Shown here: in pieces, positions 12,001 to 27,000 of the stretch
Numbering within the stretch: position 1 is the stretch's first letter
How the letters are laid out: every line of letters starts with the position of its first letter
Assembly (NCBI GenBank): GCA_914767715.1
Contig: OU612067.1
Coordinates: 31,220,162-31,284,161 of the forward strand
DNA: 64,000 nt
Origin: Membranipora membranacea
Lineage: Eukaryota > Bryozoa > Gymnolaemata > Cheilostomatida > Membraniporidae
Reading direction: 5' to 3'
Notes under the pieces: model-generated
Database searches by the model: none
What the model was told of the DNA's origin: nothing
The model's input: only the letters and a program-made list of their open reading frames with translations
Translations under genes and position numbers: made by a program

Positions 12001-15000
12001 ACATTTATCAAAAATTGTGTACAGAAATATACCAACAGAGAGAGAGAGAGAGAGAGGGTAATCTGTGATTAAATCATGCTGATCTCAGCATTTTATATTG
12101 AAACCTACCCCCATTGGTCATCGCCATATTTTGTCAAACCAATAGTCCAGTGCATCTCATTTCTCTTTGTGATCTGCAAATAATAACTACTTATATATTC
12201 TGTATCTCATCACATTTTTTTTTTACAACTGTCATTTAATGGTAATGAACTGCAGTAGTTGAGGAGAGAGTGTACAGTCATAATCTAAGAAAACTGATAT
12301 AGTTATTGTCTACTCATCTTTTTAGTGAGGACAACTCCCAATTACCTTAGTATACAAACCGTGAATCCTGCACAGTTCCTGGCAATAAACCTACCAATGA
12401 ACATGACTGTCACCATCACACTAACCTGGCTATATATGAAGTCATTCTGTTCTTTGCTATGTATGACAGCCAGATGTCCGTGCTCCTTCTGACAATCTTC
12501 CTTCGCCTCGTGCCAGTTAAACCAATCTCTCTTAAACTTGTAACAGATTGTTGTGTACTGCAGCCATCCTGGCTCACATTTACCTGCAAGATTGTAAAAT
12601 GACAAAGATTCACATTTGATGAACCCAAAGAGAAATTAAAAATAAACTGCGTAGTAATATTTTAAAATTTTAAATATTTAGTGCTCATATATTGAATAAT
12701 AATCACATTTTTTGTAACTCTTGACCAGAAACACATAAAATATATTAGACTATAATAAAATAATCATACATGTTCATTATCTTGGCATATGTAAGAGCAA
12801 CTAGGGAGAAAATACGGGACATACCTTGAACACCTGTAATCGGTTTGGGAGTTGGTAAGGTTGTTGTTGGTGCGAGTGTTCCCGATATGGTACCTTAAAA
12901 TAAAATGAAAGTTCTAGTATTCAAACAGAACAGCCAGGATATTATCAACTATACCTGAACCTTATCAATTCATCAAATAAAATAACCTGGAATATTTCTA
13001 TCAATTATTCTATTCATACATCAACCAAAAGTTTGATGATCTCCAAGGTATGTGATCACCTACACAATCGCTTGTAAGGTCGACCCTCTCAATAACGCAG
13101 AGTGATTGAAAATACATCAATGTAATAAGCAGATAATAATGAGACCGTACCGGTTGGTATTTGGCAGACATAGTCGTGATGACCCTGACAGTATTTATCG
13201 TTCCATGAGAGTACTATAGGCTGATTATAGGGAGCCTGGATGTTTGCGACGGTGCACGGCTCCAGGTATCTCAGGTTGTTAGGCTCACCGTCCTCCCACA
13301 TAGCTATATCAAAGTTACTACCGTCGGTCCATCGATAACCTGACCATTCAATATATTATATATTAGAATATTTTTGTCCAGTTACATTGTTCAGTGTCAA
13401 TAATAAAAATGTATATATATAATTATAATCATATATAATTCATATAATATATATATTATATTATTTATATATATAATTTTATGAAATGATCTCCAAATCT
13501 GCGTTTAAGATAGGGTAAGGACTAGATTGGGGGCACTTGATGTTTTGTTTGAGGTTGCGTTGTACAGAAAATAAAACATTTTGGTCACTCAAACTGGTAT
13601 TACCGTCGTGGATGAGAAAATGTTACAAAATAAGATACTGTATCTTTAGCTAGACTCATGCACATGCACAAGTTTTCACAATGTATGCGTTTTCATATGT
13701 GACATAAAATTATGGATTATCCAACATGCAAGCTACATGCTTAGTTATTATAGATGCGCATTTCTTGCGTTATTGTCATACAATACTGTTAATGGCAGTC
13801 TCCAGACCCACACTAAAAGCAGCATAGGTTTGAGCAAGAACATTCTCAACAGCAAAATATAAAGTTATTTGGGTGTTGCCCTTTCTTACATGATGGTAGG
13901 ATTGCTCTTAGAAACCATGCACACATTTGCTACTGTGTAAAACTGGGTTTGCCAAAAAAATCATTTTTGATGGGGAGGATTGTTTTTTATATTGGCAAAT
14001 GAGATTTGAAGCAATAAACTAGACCATGCATTGTTATTCTGATTACATGCAGACATGCATTCCTTGTCAAGCTAAAGCTACCTTGTCCCAGTCCATCAAA
14101 GCCCGCGTCATGCAGACCGATCCAGTATTCGGACTGGATTGCAGTATTGTATTTATTCCTGTAAATAATAGTGTGAGATCGAAACTTTAAAACAGAAAGT
14201 AAGTAACAAGTTTTTGTAAGTTTAAGTAAAAGACATACCTTTAGTTCTGTCGAGTAGATGTAGTCCTACCCAGTACTCAGATTTCATCACTGCATCATAC
14301 TCATTTCTATCAACATACAGCTCATTAAAACATGCAGCCATAATCAAGTGGTGGATATGGTAGTGATGTGCAGTCCACCTTTACATACATTTATTTTATC
14401 CAATCGGGAGTTCACTGTGTGGGGCATTCTAACCTATCATTCAAATAATGGTAAAACATTTTTTAATACTTGCTACCAAAAACTATTATTTGCGGCTATC
14501 AGGGCAACGGTTGCGGGTCCACCTATAAGCTGTATGGGCAAAATTTTGAAATTCCCGAATAATAGTTATATTGGTTGCATCCTGTGCTATCAAACGTCAT
14601 TTCTGTCCAGGAAGCGCTACCAGCTTCTCCCGATGTACTAAAGCCTCAACATAACAGGTTTCATCATGGTGTGAAAATTCTGTACGGAGGAAAAGATGCT
14701 CCATCTATTGGGATTCTGGTCCACGAGTGTTGTCATAAAGGCAACTTCATGCAAGTCTCAATGACAATGATATATAAACAAAAGTTAACAATTGAAAACA
14801 ATATAAAACTTACTGGAACATGGATTTAATTGAGGCCTCGTCAATATTCTGAGCATGTATACTGGCTAAATCACCTCCTAGAGCTCGACAATGATCTCTA
14901 GCATCAAACCATGATTTCTTCTCTTCTCGACTGTATGTTTGGAAGGCCTGCAGGTTACATAAATAAACCACATGTACGAGGAGAGGTTGGGGGCGTCTTA

Positions 15001-18000
15001 TTGACCACCCAACAATTACTATCAGTGTCATAAAGTATCCTGTATGCGATCAAAGTGTGACATCCTGTAAGTTGGACGGTGTGTATGTAAGATTAGAACA
15101 AATGGTTCCCTATATTCAAAACATTACTCCAGGACTCAAACATATGATGCTCATATCATTAGTATGTTCGAAAATAATCATGACACACTACACTGGAGTT
15201 ATGAATGCAGAATCCGCTCAGTTATAAGAGCGAGAGAGAGTAATCTCTAGTCTTAGTATTAACTACAGTGCAGTTCACTTAATTCAAAACTCCGGGGACC
15301 GCAAAAATTTGTTCTTATTAAGCAGAATTTGAATTAAGTGACATTAGAAGGCATTGAGATCTGGCTGAAGAGACCAATTTTCATTGTATGAATTAACAGG
15401 AAATTTAAATTATCAAGTTTGAATTAACCAGCTTACACTGTATTAACCAGCTTACACTGTATTGAGTCGATGAATTATTTAGTTTGCTTAGCCTTGTCAC
15501 GCGGCCAAAAAACCCAAAAACCGTGGAGTGTCAGTGGAGCGTCAGTGGTGTGTCAGTGGAGTGTCTGTGGCGCGTCAGTGGAGCGTCAGTGGTGCGTCAG
15601 CGGAGCGTCAGTGGCGCGTCAGTGGAGCGTCAGTGGCGCGTCAGTGGCGCGTCAGTGGTGCGTCAGTGGTGCGTCAGTGGAGCGTCAGTGGTGCGTCAGT
15701 GGAGCGTCAGTGGAGTGTCAAGGCTTATCTTTGCTACAGTGGAGTGTCAGTGGAGTGTCAAGGCTTATCTTTGCTACAGTGGAGCGTCAAGGCTTATCTG
15801 TGCTACAGTGGAGTGTCAAGTTATGATGGCTGTATTTGCTCAGATATAAGTAATCACTACCATACCTTGTAGCACTTATCGTCGATCCTGCTCCAGTCAT
15901 TAGGACATGATGTATCGTAGGTTGGAGGTGTGGGCGTGTAATCCAGTCTCTTTGTTTTACAAGCAAAGTGCATTCTCTCGTTACAATCATTGTCATACAG
16001 TAGTCCAGTATAAGGTGATATATACACGCATTTACCAAACTCGTTACCTGCAAAATAAATAATGTTGGTTAAAATTGCAAGTTTTTGTCGCTGTCCGAAG
16101 ACTGAGAAATAAATGTGCCTTAAGGGCGCGGCCTCCATATTCGGCGCCAAGTTGCTCTCAGTTTGCAGGCAGGTCGGAGCACACCTGGGGCAGGAGCTCT
16201 AACCAATTGAGCTACATCCTATTTCTAAGCTGAATTCTTATTAATTGATTGGAGAACCATACGTTTTCACCTTAGACTAAATTACCAAGTCTGTGGTTCT
16301 CACACATTGGCTAAGTTTGTGCATCACAGATACCAAAAAGGGGTCAGAATCAACTAGTCCCATAGAAAATTTCAAGCTCTATGAGTACCCATCACCTTTA
16401 CAAGTATTTTTCAGAGCTCCAGAATGACATGGTGACCCTACATTTCCTCTAATAAACTTTGAATATCATCTCCTGGGTGACACTATCGGCAGCCGTACAG
16501 CTTACCGAGTTCAGCTTGTTACTGTATTACAATATGTAATAATAACCTTACCAGTGTGGTCCTTATTCCACAGCGGCATATAAGATGTAGTCGGGACGAC
16601 CGCTCCATCCACTAAGTAAGTACCGTTAAAGTTCTTATAACCGAGCCACACCTTACGGGCTCCGCCTCCGCGGTAAGAGTCGATCAAATACTTGGCCTCC
16701 TCACTAGATAAAAAATAAAGATTCATGTATTGCTACAGGTATTCATGGATCTTCATCAAATGCAATTGCTAGCCTAAGACAAATATGAATATTCACTGAC
16801 CAATTCGGAGTGTTATTATTGAAAATAAATAATAATAATATTGCTCTCTGTCAGGGTTGACAATGACTGGCACTGATGTGCTGGCTTTGAAAAGGTTTTT
16901 AATAAATCTTGCCACCGAAGAAAGAGGAAACACAATTTTGATAAAAAAATCTACTTGCATTCTAAAATCCGTAAATATGCCTGCCATCATTAACTTACGC
17001 GCTGTCAAAAGAGGCGAGCTCCATACTGTTAGTAGAACACGACCCAGTCGCTGTCTCCCAGTTAAACTGTGAGTAAGCCATCAAATAACAATCCGTGTCT
17101 GTCATATGATTCTGTAAAGAATTTGAGAAGAGTTTGTAACGCTCTTAGGCTGTTTCCCAAAACCAGACACCATCATAATGGCTGATATTCAAGTTCAACA
17201 ATACCAGCCAAATTTGATCCCCGTTTGTATCAATCATTTATCTGGTGCTAAATTCCACAGTAAACTCGAATGAGCTGGAAGGAGTTTGGTCTCCATGCTT
17301 TATAATTCTAGTTGCTATTCATATTAAATTGAGGCAGGAAAGGTCTGTTGCAAATGCATTCATATGGTTCTTTAGGTAAGAAACACTGCCCTAAAACTGT
17401 GACGTTCTTTTGTACAGCTAACTTACAGCCATAGGAGGGCAGACGTCCCCTATTTTGACAGCACCAGCAGTGGCTGCCGTTACCAGAGGAGCACTCTTAC
17501 AGATAAACCCGTCAGCTTCATCGTGACAGTCTCGTACCTCCCATGTGGCCTTCTGTTGAGTAAATAAGAAGATTGTTTAGCGGATGCCTAAAGTACCCCA
17601 AGCAGAACCGAGCTAGTACACAGGTAACAGGTTAGTGATTACAGAACCGAGCTCGTACACAGGTAACAGGTTAGTGATTACAGAACTGAGCTCGTACACA
17701 GGTAACAGGTTAGTGATTACAGAACCGAGCTCGTACACAGGTAACAGGTTAGTGATTACAGAACAAAATCACAAACCATAGAAATACTGAAAATGTAGAA
17801 TTATCTAACTAAACTAAACATAAATGTATATTTTAATTTATAGAATTTATAAATCACAAGTATCGTCTGATAGTTATAGATATAATAATTTGTATTGATA
17901 AAAGATATTCATGGCCTGAACAGCATGACAGCCAGTTTTTGGTTAGTGATTAGATCAGGTTCGATCCAGTTTGTCTGACTTTGAGGTTGCCCCCAATCTG

Positions 18001-21000
18001 CTAGTATGCTGCCAGCGATTCAAGGGATGCCACTTCAAATGCTGGAATGTTAGGTCATCAATGAACTAAACAATGATGAGGGCACAACTCACGGTATGAG
18101 TCATCATGACACATCTCTCACTAGAGTATATCTCAGCAGGCTGGTGTTCTCCCCAGTCTAGGTAAGTGACGGGGCTGCCGTCCTGCCAGGTAAAAACACC
18201 ATCAGCATCCTTATCTTCTAAACCGATCCACCAGAGGGGAGTGTCTCTGTGTCCTGAAGAATGAGAGAACCAAATACATCTAAGGTTCATGGTTGACCTG
18301 TTATTTAGCATTTTGATGGGAATGATGAATAAATTATATAGATTAAGCTCTAGGTATGTGATAAACGTGAGGACATACAGGATATATATATGTTACTGTG
18401 CCATAATAGAATCTGGCTAATTAGCACTAGCAACGACTCACTCGGCTTGAGTTTTAAGGCTTTTCACAATATCAAGTCTTTTTTTTTCTTCTGTTTTGGC
18501 ACTAAATATAAAACATTTTCCTCAAAATGATTTAGATTGACAAATGAAAAATTAACACAGACTTGTATTAAAGGTCATAGTAGTATTGATTGAAGCACTG
18601 TATCCTACCTTTGAACACCCATCCAGCGTGTATCTCATTGATATCCTCTAGCTCACTGGCAGCGCTGGCCAGGAAGGCTCCGTCAGACTTACACTCCTTA
18701 GTCGCCTCAGACTGAGTCGACGTCTGATTATAGAATTTATAACAGCTGTTACCTATCAGGTCATAGTCAGCTGGACACGACTTTGTCATACCTAGACCAT
18801 AAGAGCAAAGGTGTCACACTTTAAACATTGTGTAATTTTAATCAAACAGAGTTATCACTTTTCTAGTTCAGGTTTTAGTTAAGTTGAGTTAGAGCATCAT
18901 TTACATCAAATTTCTGATATCTTTTGGCCATGTTATATGTTATAAATTAATCATTCAGGAGCTAGCAAGACAAATTGACTTCTTCCGAGCAGTTAGAACA
19001 GCGACGAATTTTGACCCATAACCTTGCTTTTAATTTGCTCAGAGCCCTCACTGTTTTGGTCTTTCCACAAATTCCTTTAAAAAAATGAAGTTTGCCTGTT
19101 CTTATTGGAAGACCTGAAGGTAGAAGGGGTCATTCATACATAAACTTACCAGGAGCTAAGGTAGTAACTGGTGGAATAGTTGGTGGAGCGAGAGTAGATG
19201 ACAGCTCTGTAAAAATCACAAATAAACTGCGATACTAACTTTATGTATGACAAGAATACAAGTACTATACAAATGATGATGAAAAGTACTAAAATACTGA
19301 GAAAGAAAAGTAGAAGTATTTCGGTGTATTGGTTTGCTGTAGTGACATTAGACATTTATATCAAGGCATCCTGCAGATGATGTGGTCCACAGAAATAAAT
19401 GCTGGTTACCCTTTTAACAGGATGTCTATGAATGTGTTTTTAAAAGTATGTTTGAAGGGAAAACTCTGCAACATCAGCGTTGAGACAATTTAAGCATCAC
19501 AGTACGCCTGTATAAGTTCAGAATGAATTTGTACATTCTTTTGAGTTAATTTGGGTTAAAACATTAATAGTATTTAGTATCATTATTATTTGACGATCTG
19601 TTAAACTAAGGCCTAATTGTGCTTCAAGAACTCAACAAAGCTAGAAGAAGTTTTACTCCGACTCACTCATTTTCTTGCACATGTACGGCATCTTAGCATT
19701 GCAAGGTATGCTATGCCATGTCTTAGTATCTAGCTTCATGGCCACACATTTGAAGGTTCTAGCTTGGTGTTGCTCGATACCCTCCCAGTTCATATAGACA
19801 AACGGTTTACCATCAGACCAGCCCCAGCCTGAATTAGTCGTCTGATCACTACCGCCGAGCCACAGGGCAGCTCCTGCTAAGTTCCATGGGATGTAATCTG
19901 TTAGAAAAATGCAGAAAAATACCATGACTTATATACACCTCATTGCTGAATCAGTCTGTATATCATTATGACAAAGTTAGAGCTTACAGATCAGACAAGT
20001 TTATCATAAAAGTTACCTCATTCTTACCTAGACAAGTTAAACAGTGAACAAATCCTAAACGCAGTACATTTTCTCTTCATTCGAATTGTGCCTATTTACT
20101 GCATGTTTACGCAATTCTGGGTTGATCATGTATTACATTCCATCAATTTGACGATTTCCGACCAGGTTATTACATGTGATTTGGCTTGTTTTACTCACTA
20201 GGAGTGGTAATCATCCCAATTTTGAAACTAAACCAAGTCTTAATTGTTATTTGACATCAGACATACTTTCCACAGTAGTTTGTTCATAAGGAGAGAGTAC
20301 ACTAGCGAGTTGTCCTCCCTTATTTCTGCAGTCGGCCTGTGCATCTCCCCACTCCAGATTCTCCTTATTCAGCTGATAGCATGAGTCCAGATGTGTATCA
20401 CTTGTGCTGTAAACTGGGGGTGTCACCCAGCCCACCCCACAATCTGGGTCAACTTCTACAAAGTCAGGAAAGGCTCAATTAAACCAGAGCCTTGTACAGG
20501 ACAACGTCAAGCTTATGGCATAGAGTCTTTTATAAACTTCTCTCCCTGCACATATTATCAGCAAAGCCAGCATGCAAACATAAAAATACAGATTTCAGAT
20601 CTCAGATTTCAATGTAAATACCCACTCTGATCATGTGATATACCATCGCTATAGAGCTATACTTTAGATAGAGCATAATTTAGTTCATTTCGTACAAGAA
20701 ACTCACACACGAGAATTTTAATGAGACAACCCAAGGATGAGAGGCAGCCAGTCAGGCACACCAATGAACTCCCTTATCACTCGGCACACGTACGATGGGT
20801 CCTTAGATTAATTGAGTTTGATGATGAGAGACACACGCCACACACGCTAATAATGTAATAGTGATGTCAGGGTGGTACATCAGAGTACATACCTGGTTGA
20901 GGAGGGGGAGTGACTGGAGTCATGGTTCCCTCCTTCTCACATATATAAGGTAACTTTGTATTACAGTCATTAGTACTCCACTGTCCCTTATATCGACCTG

Positions 21001-24000
21001 CCTGTCCGTTCATATTCACACAGTTATTAGCTGAATAAATAAACAGTATGGTTTGGTTTAGTATGTTTCTTTATGTTCATGATGTCTCCTTCACAAATAT
21101 TACCTTCTGATGGTAATGATCAGACTCAATGGGTGGTTGCAATATTGGACAGACCTACTGACTAGATCAGAAGTTGTGACCCTATACCATAGAGTTGTGA
21201 TGTAAAAATTCTATGCCCTAAACCATAGCTTGTTAATTTTATTAACCGTCACTCTAGGTAGATTGAGACTGCTTGTTCGCAGTTCACTGTTACTACAAGA
21301 AAGGTAATGAAGAAAATCTTTTAACAGTTTTAATCCAACACAATATTATAGTATCTATGGACAATAGTGTCTTCCAAACTGTTGACAATGAAGGGAACAT
21401 GAATATCTAATGATATGTAACTCACCACTAGGTAGAAGATTTCGTGTGTAGCCAATCATGAAGTTTCTGTAGGTATTAGGAGTAGAAGCATCCTGCCAGC
21501 GCCATTTCATCGTCTTACCCCAGCCTGACATTCCTATCCAGTATATCCTTGACATATGTGCTAAAAATAGATTATTACCTCATCTTACATCACTATGTAA
21601 TAAGAAAAAACAAGATGGGCAGTCATCCTATTTTTTAACATGTACCCACAACTCCCAATTATATCAAGATGTTGCTATTTCGTTATTCCAGCCCTGTCTG
21701 CAAAGAAACTCCTCATTTTATTGAAAACATTGTACTAAAGGTGTGTACAAACATAAAACTAGACATATAATCTCTTGAAATATGAAATACATCATAAAAG
21801 TAAAAAAATGACAAATTCATCCATAAAAAGCTAGTCGATTATCATCAATGGGATCATGGATCTTCTCTTAAATCTTACTATTGAGGAAGGCTTGTTCCTG
21901 ACTGTCGGATATGGACACCAGCTTAGCTCCAGTGTTACTACAGGCTTTCTGAGCTTCATACCAGGTAGATTTAGTCGAGTAGGGCTTATAACAGTGACGT
22001 CTGTACTGGTAGTGATCAACCTCACAGAATGTATCAACTGTAAATATCATAGCAAAGTTAATTTGACAGTAAGCAACTTAATACACATCAGGATGTGAGA
22101 TGCAGCGAATATGGTTTGCTAGTAAACACTTGTACATATCACAAAACAAAAGTTTTCAATTATTTTAACAAACAAGATATAGTTGAGACAGAGACACACT
22201 TTGATCTAATTTTATGAAAATGCCCATGGTAATTAAACTTTCTAAAACAGATGGACAATCCAAACGTCATCTAGCTAATACAACCATATAAATCTTTACC
22301 CTGCGACATCGTATTAAATTCAGTACATGGGAGCAAACACGGCTCTACAAAAATCTGTATTAAAACGCAAAAATACATGTACGTCACATGTCATGTCATC
22401 ACAGGTAAGGAATTTATCACGCACCTGGTGGATGCTGGAAATCAATGACTGAATCGACAGCGGCTGCCTCACAGATAAAGGGGAACTTCTGAGCACAGTT
22501 ATCTGTAACTGTCATATTACCATCTCCATCTGTAAGATAAGCAGTTCAGCATGTAGTGAATGATTACAGAACAAAACCCGATCGGGCCTCGGCCCTTGAT
22601 AAATCAACAATAAAGACATGACAACTCTAAATTACACATCACATATGAAGCACATACCTGTAATAAGAACACCACACAGCTTGTTTCCCATATTCAGAGT
22701 TCCAGATTCCGGTATCTCCAGGGCGGACATGTTTACTTTCTCACCATTCACCCAAATATACTCATTCAGATAATCTAAAACAAGAATTCAGCAAATTTCC
22801 GTTACCCACAATGCAAAGATAATGGTTTTTGATAACTGTACATAATTACAATCGAATAGGTGGTACTTCAAGCTGAATTTTTATATTTGAATCAACCATT
22901 ATGACAACTTAATTTTGAGTAGTAAGAGTATTTGAATTTCGTAAACTTTGTGATTTTTCTTATTCTCCTATTACCGATTCGTTTGTAAAATTCAATCAAG
23001 AAGATTCCATACTGCGAATCCAACTTATATGTATCTGAGTTTTCTGATTCCATTCATCTCATCGGCAGCCTCACATGTTTATGGTTTACATACATTCAAA
23101 TCCCAGCCATACAGCAGAGATATCCAGCCTTGAGAGAAATCCAGAGTGAATCAGGAACCGTCTCTCATCGGCTGAGTCAACAATCATCAGAGTCGTGTTT
23201 TGAGCATCACAGTATTTCTTGGCACCTAGCCAGTCTCTCTTGTTCTGCTGGTTAAACTCATAACACCGTCCATTGTAAGTCATCCATCCCGGCGGACATA
23301 CACCTGTTCAAAAGAACAACTTCTGTCACAGAAATGGAAACACTCTCAAGAAATTCTGTATGCCAGTAATGGACGTTCTAAAATTAAATCCAATTGTGAA
23401 TCTTATGCCAGATGCACTGATCTAAACCGTAAAATTTCAGAGGGACTCACCGATTGGTCGCTGACATGCAAATGGTCTGTCATCGTAACAGCTGTCAATA
23501 TGCCAGCCCTCATCATTAATCTTTGTACTATCCTGATATACACAGCCACGACTTGTCCTGTCAAATGGTAAATCAGAACATTAGTACATTCTTTAAATAA
23601 ACTAATATGTCAATCAGTTAATCGTTATTAGGACCAAAAGGTAAGAACAGTGGAGCATGGCACAACATTAATAGCTTAGCAGGGATGCACACAAGCGACG
23701 GGTTACATAGCAAAGCAGTATGACAAACACATGAATCAGTAGGCTATGCTTTTGAAGTTCAGGTGACCACACATATCTAGCTTAACACAATGAAATTCAG
23801 GGTAATGAAATATAGATGAATACCAATATATACGCAAATACAATATACATGCAATATTAAATACATGTTAATATAGTTTTTCTGTTCTTTAAGAGTTGTC
23901 TCCTTTTTCAACAAGAACAGATAACTGCTATATTGGGAAAACTTGTAGAAAATCGCCTGCCGTGTCACCAACTATGATGTAGATTAGTGCCACAGCGAGG

Positions 24001-27000
24001 TATCTTATATTATTTGGAGGATGCATGCACACTGGCTCAGCAAATAACTAACCTAGATACAGGATCCTGGATTGTATTGCTGAAATTATGTATACACATC
24101 ATTGTCAGAGTTTAAACCAATATGGTCTGCAGTTTTTGATGAGTAAATGTTATCCAAGTATTTCATAATTTTGATCCAAATACTTGCATATATCTCAGGC
24201 TTAGATAAGCAATATTGGAGAAAAAATGTGTATAAGTAAAACAACAATTCATAGAATGACCTGTAATAAGATGATCAGGTGTACTCGGTATGGTGACCCC
24301 ATGCTCTACATAACGTCTACCTATTAGTGAAGAAGCAATGATATAACGAGAATACGAGTCATTGGAAAAGCTAAGAGGTATAAGTGAGCTGTTCAGACGT
24401 AAATCTATGAAAAATAAATGTAATATGTAAATATAAAGTTAGAAGCCGAACCTTGAGAAGTCGGGTTGTGCCGATGCCCAGTAAGTGACCTGATCATCGT
24501 GTGAGTAAGCACTGCCATCTGTCCACTCGCCTTCTACCACTGCTCCGGTCTACAACAAAATACAAAATATATATCAGAATAATATAAACATAATGCGAAG
24601 GCCGTTTCAATACACAATCACACAGAATCATGGGGCGTCAAACATAAAGCAAGAACATCACTAACCCCGCGGGTTTCTTTGTTCAATGAACTCCCTCAGT
24701 TAATTGCTTTGTTATAGATGAGCCTTTATATAAATTTGGCTGACTAGTGCTTACAAAAACTATCATAAGATTAGTTTTCTTGTGCTAATGTAACAATACT
24801 CCTAAAAACATTTTCAAATTGCGCTCAAAAATCAGTTTATAGGCTTGGAGTAACATACATGGCAAATCAATACGCGGGTCAAGGTGTATCTGCATGGTAT
24901 TCAATTCTGCAATTTCAGGTTTGGAGATTCTATGAACAGATAATAATATACAGATAATTCTTACAGACCACCACAGAGAGGTCGGGGTTAGACAAACTGT
25001 AAAATACAGCTGCTCACTCACCTTATTAGCCTGTAGACCTATCCAGTACTTGTAGAATTCTTCTGTTGATATGGCCAGTAGAGATTTGTGATCTGCCTTG
25101 GAATGGACAGTGGCGAGTCGGCCATTTTCTGCTCTATCGCAGTGATCTCTGAAAAGAAACAGATGGAGATATTATGACGCATAAAATACCTGTCTTAAAA
25201 TGCTGCACTGAACATTGCTAATGCAAATGGGATAGATAGATAGAGCGAATGTTAGTTATCGACTCTTACAACACCTTTCGCCATTAGATCAGAAGTAATA
25301 ACTTTGTAAGTCTGTCACTAAAAGAGAGGCTTGTATAATGTAATAAGTGACAGAGATGTAATACTTGTATTGGCTCTGACTGAGTAGTGGTTGAGAGCCA
25401 ATCCTATTTGTTCATTCAGAGAAACATTGGCTTCATGGATGTGTGCTATACTTAAAACAGGGAGAAGAATGGAATTCCATTCTCCCTGCTAACATTATGG
25501 AGCTGTCAATTGTGACCCAACACATAAAAATGATGAAGTTGATCTAGTTAAATATTACCTAGTAAGAACTAAGGTAACTTTGCCTGCAAGTATGTTTGAA
25601 TTGGATATATATACTCTAATTTACCATCTAATCTATCTATCCTTGAATTGATCTATCTATTATCTATCTCTAGATGGACAACACAACACAGGACCAGTCC
25701 AAGAGCCTCACCCATTAGATGCATGGAGTTTTGACAGCTTGAAAACCTGTGGAGACAGGAACCTATGGGCTTTCTTTCAACCCTTGCCAAGACGATCACT
25801 CCCGACATATTGACCACTTTTTGTGGCAAGGCAGAGACTGAGAAATACAGAACTCAATTTTGAAATTTCCTCTCAGATATGAGATGTCAAGGTCAAATTG
25901 AGTTACAATCAAATACTTATTATCCTCTCAATGTCAATGGGAACATAACTCTGATCTAAAGTTATATTTTCTTACATTGCTAAGGACTCAAACCAGCCAA
26001 TCAAACAGTGCGTTATGATACATTTATAAATGAATCACATAAAACTGAAAGGAACAAACCCTTTTGCAAGTTTTTTTACGAGTTTTTTAAGTATTAATAA
26101 TAGACATATGCTTTGTCTGTAGTATATCGGATCAGATCTCTAACTCCTTGATCAGATAGGGTAATTTTGAAAGGATATAAAAATTATTAGTATTTTTATA
26201 ATAATTACATGTGCAGCATTCTTCACTCCAAATTGATCATGAGTCTATGTCTTCCTGTTTGACAGGTTATAAAAAAGAAACAGGTAAATAAATTTACGGT
26301 CATAATTTATTATGGTAATTCATACCTTGCATCATACCAGGAGACTTTTCTGTCCTTAAAAAGTTTCCAGCAGGAATCGTCAATATGATGCCACCCGTCA
26401 GCATAGTCACATTTCGAAGGTGTTGCTAATAAGTGAGAAGAACAAAAATAACGGTGAAACTTTATTTCACTATGTCACCAGAGATAAGATGCATTTTCTG
26501 CTCGTACCTGTTATTCATCAATTTTTGTCTTGTATCTCAGTTAAACATGCAAAAAATTCACTAAGGTGAACCCAGGCACTTTGCTTCAGAAGTACCGTCA
26601 ATTATTTGGAAAACAATTTGAGAATAACTGCTAAATACACTAATGAACTCCTTCTCCGAGTGTAAGTTCATCGATAATGCTTACTTGTGATGTTTGGGCG
26701 TTTACAGATGTAAGGATTTTTAATCTTACAGCCTTGTTCTACTAATCCACGAATAGATACGACCTTCCTGTTTGGTGGAGTAAACTGTATACTTGTAGTC
26801 AGTAAGGCGCAGTGGTTACAGCTTGTATGCTGGCAAGCTTGATCATTATGCTGATGGGGGTAGCTGGCAACCCAGGGACTACAACGAAAGAATAATAAAT
26901 GGCTTTATAAAAGGAAAGGTAGTAATGAGTTAGAGGCAGAGATATAACCATGTGGTATATTCATGTACATGTTTTTCCAGGCACATAATTCATCCCATTC

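Noticed and set aside
15470-15872. Three overlapping plus-strand reading frames of 114-121 codons
   Set aside because: Produced by an 11-bp tandem repeat lacking stops in every frame; intronic in the lectin gene and without any protein-like composition.
21831-22037. Minus-strand frame MIHSVRLITTSTDV...
   Set aside because: Shadow of the CTLD4 entry exon 21879-22037 in another frame.
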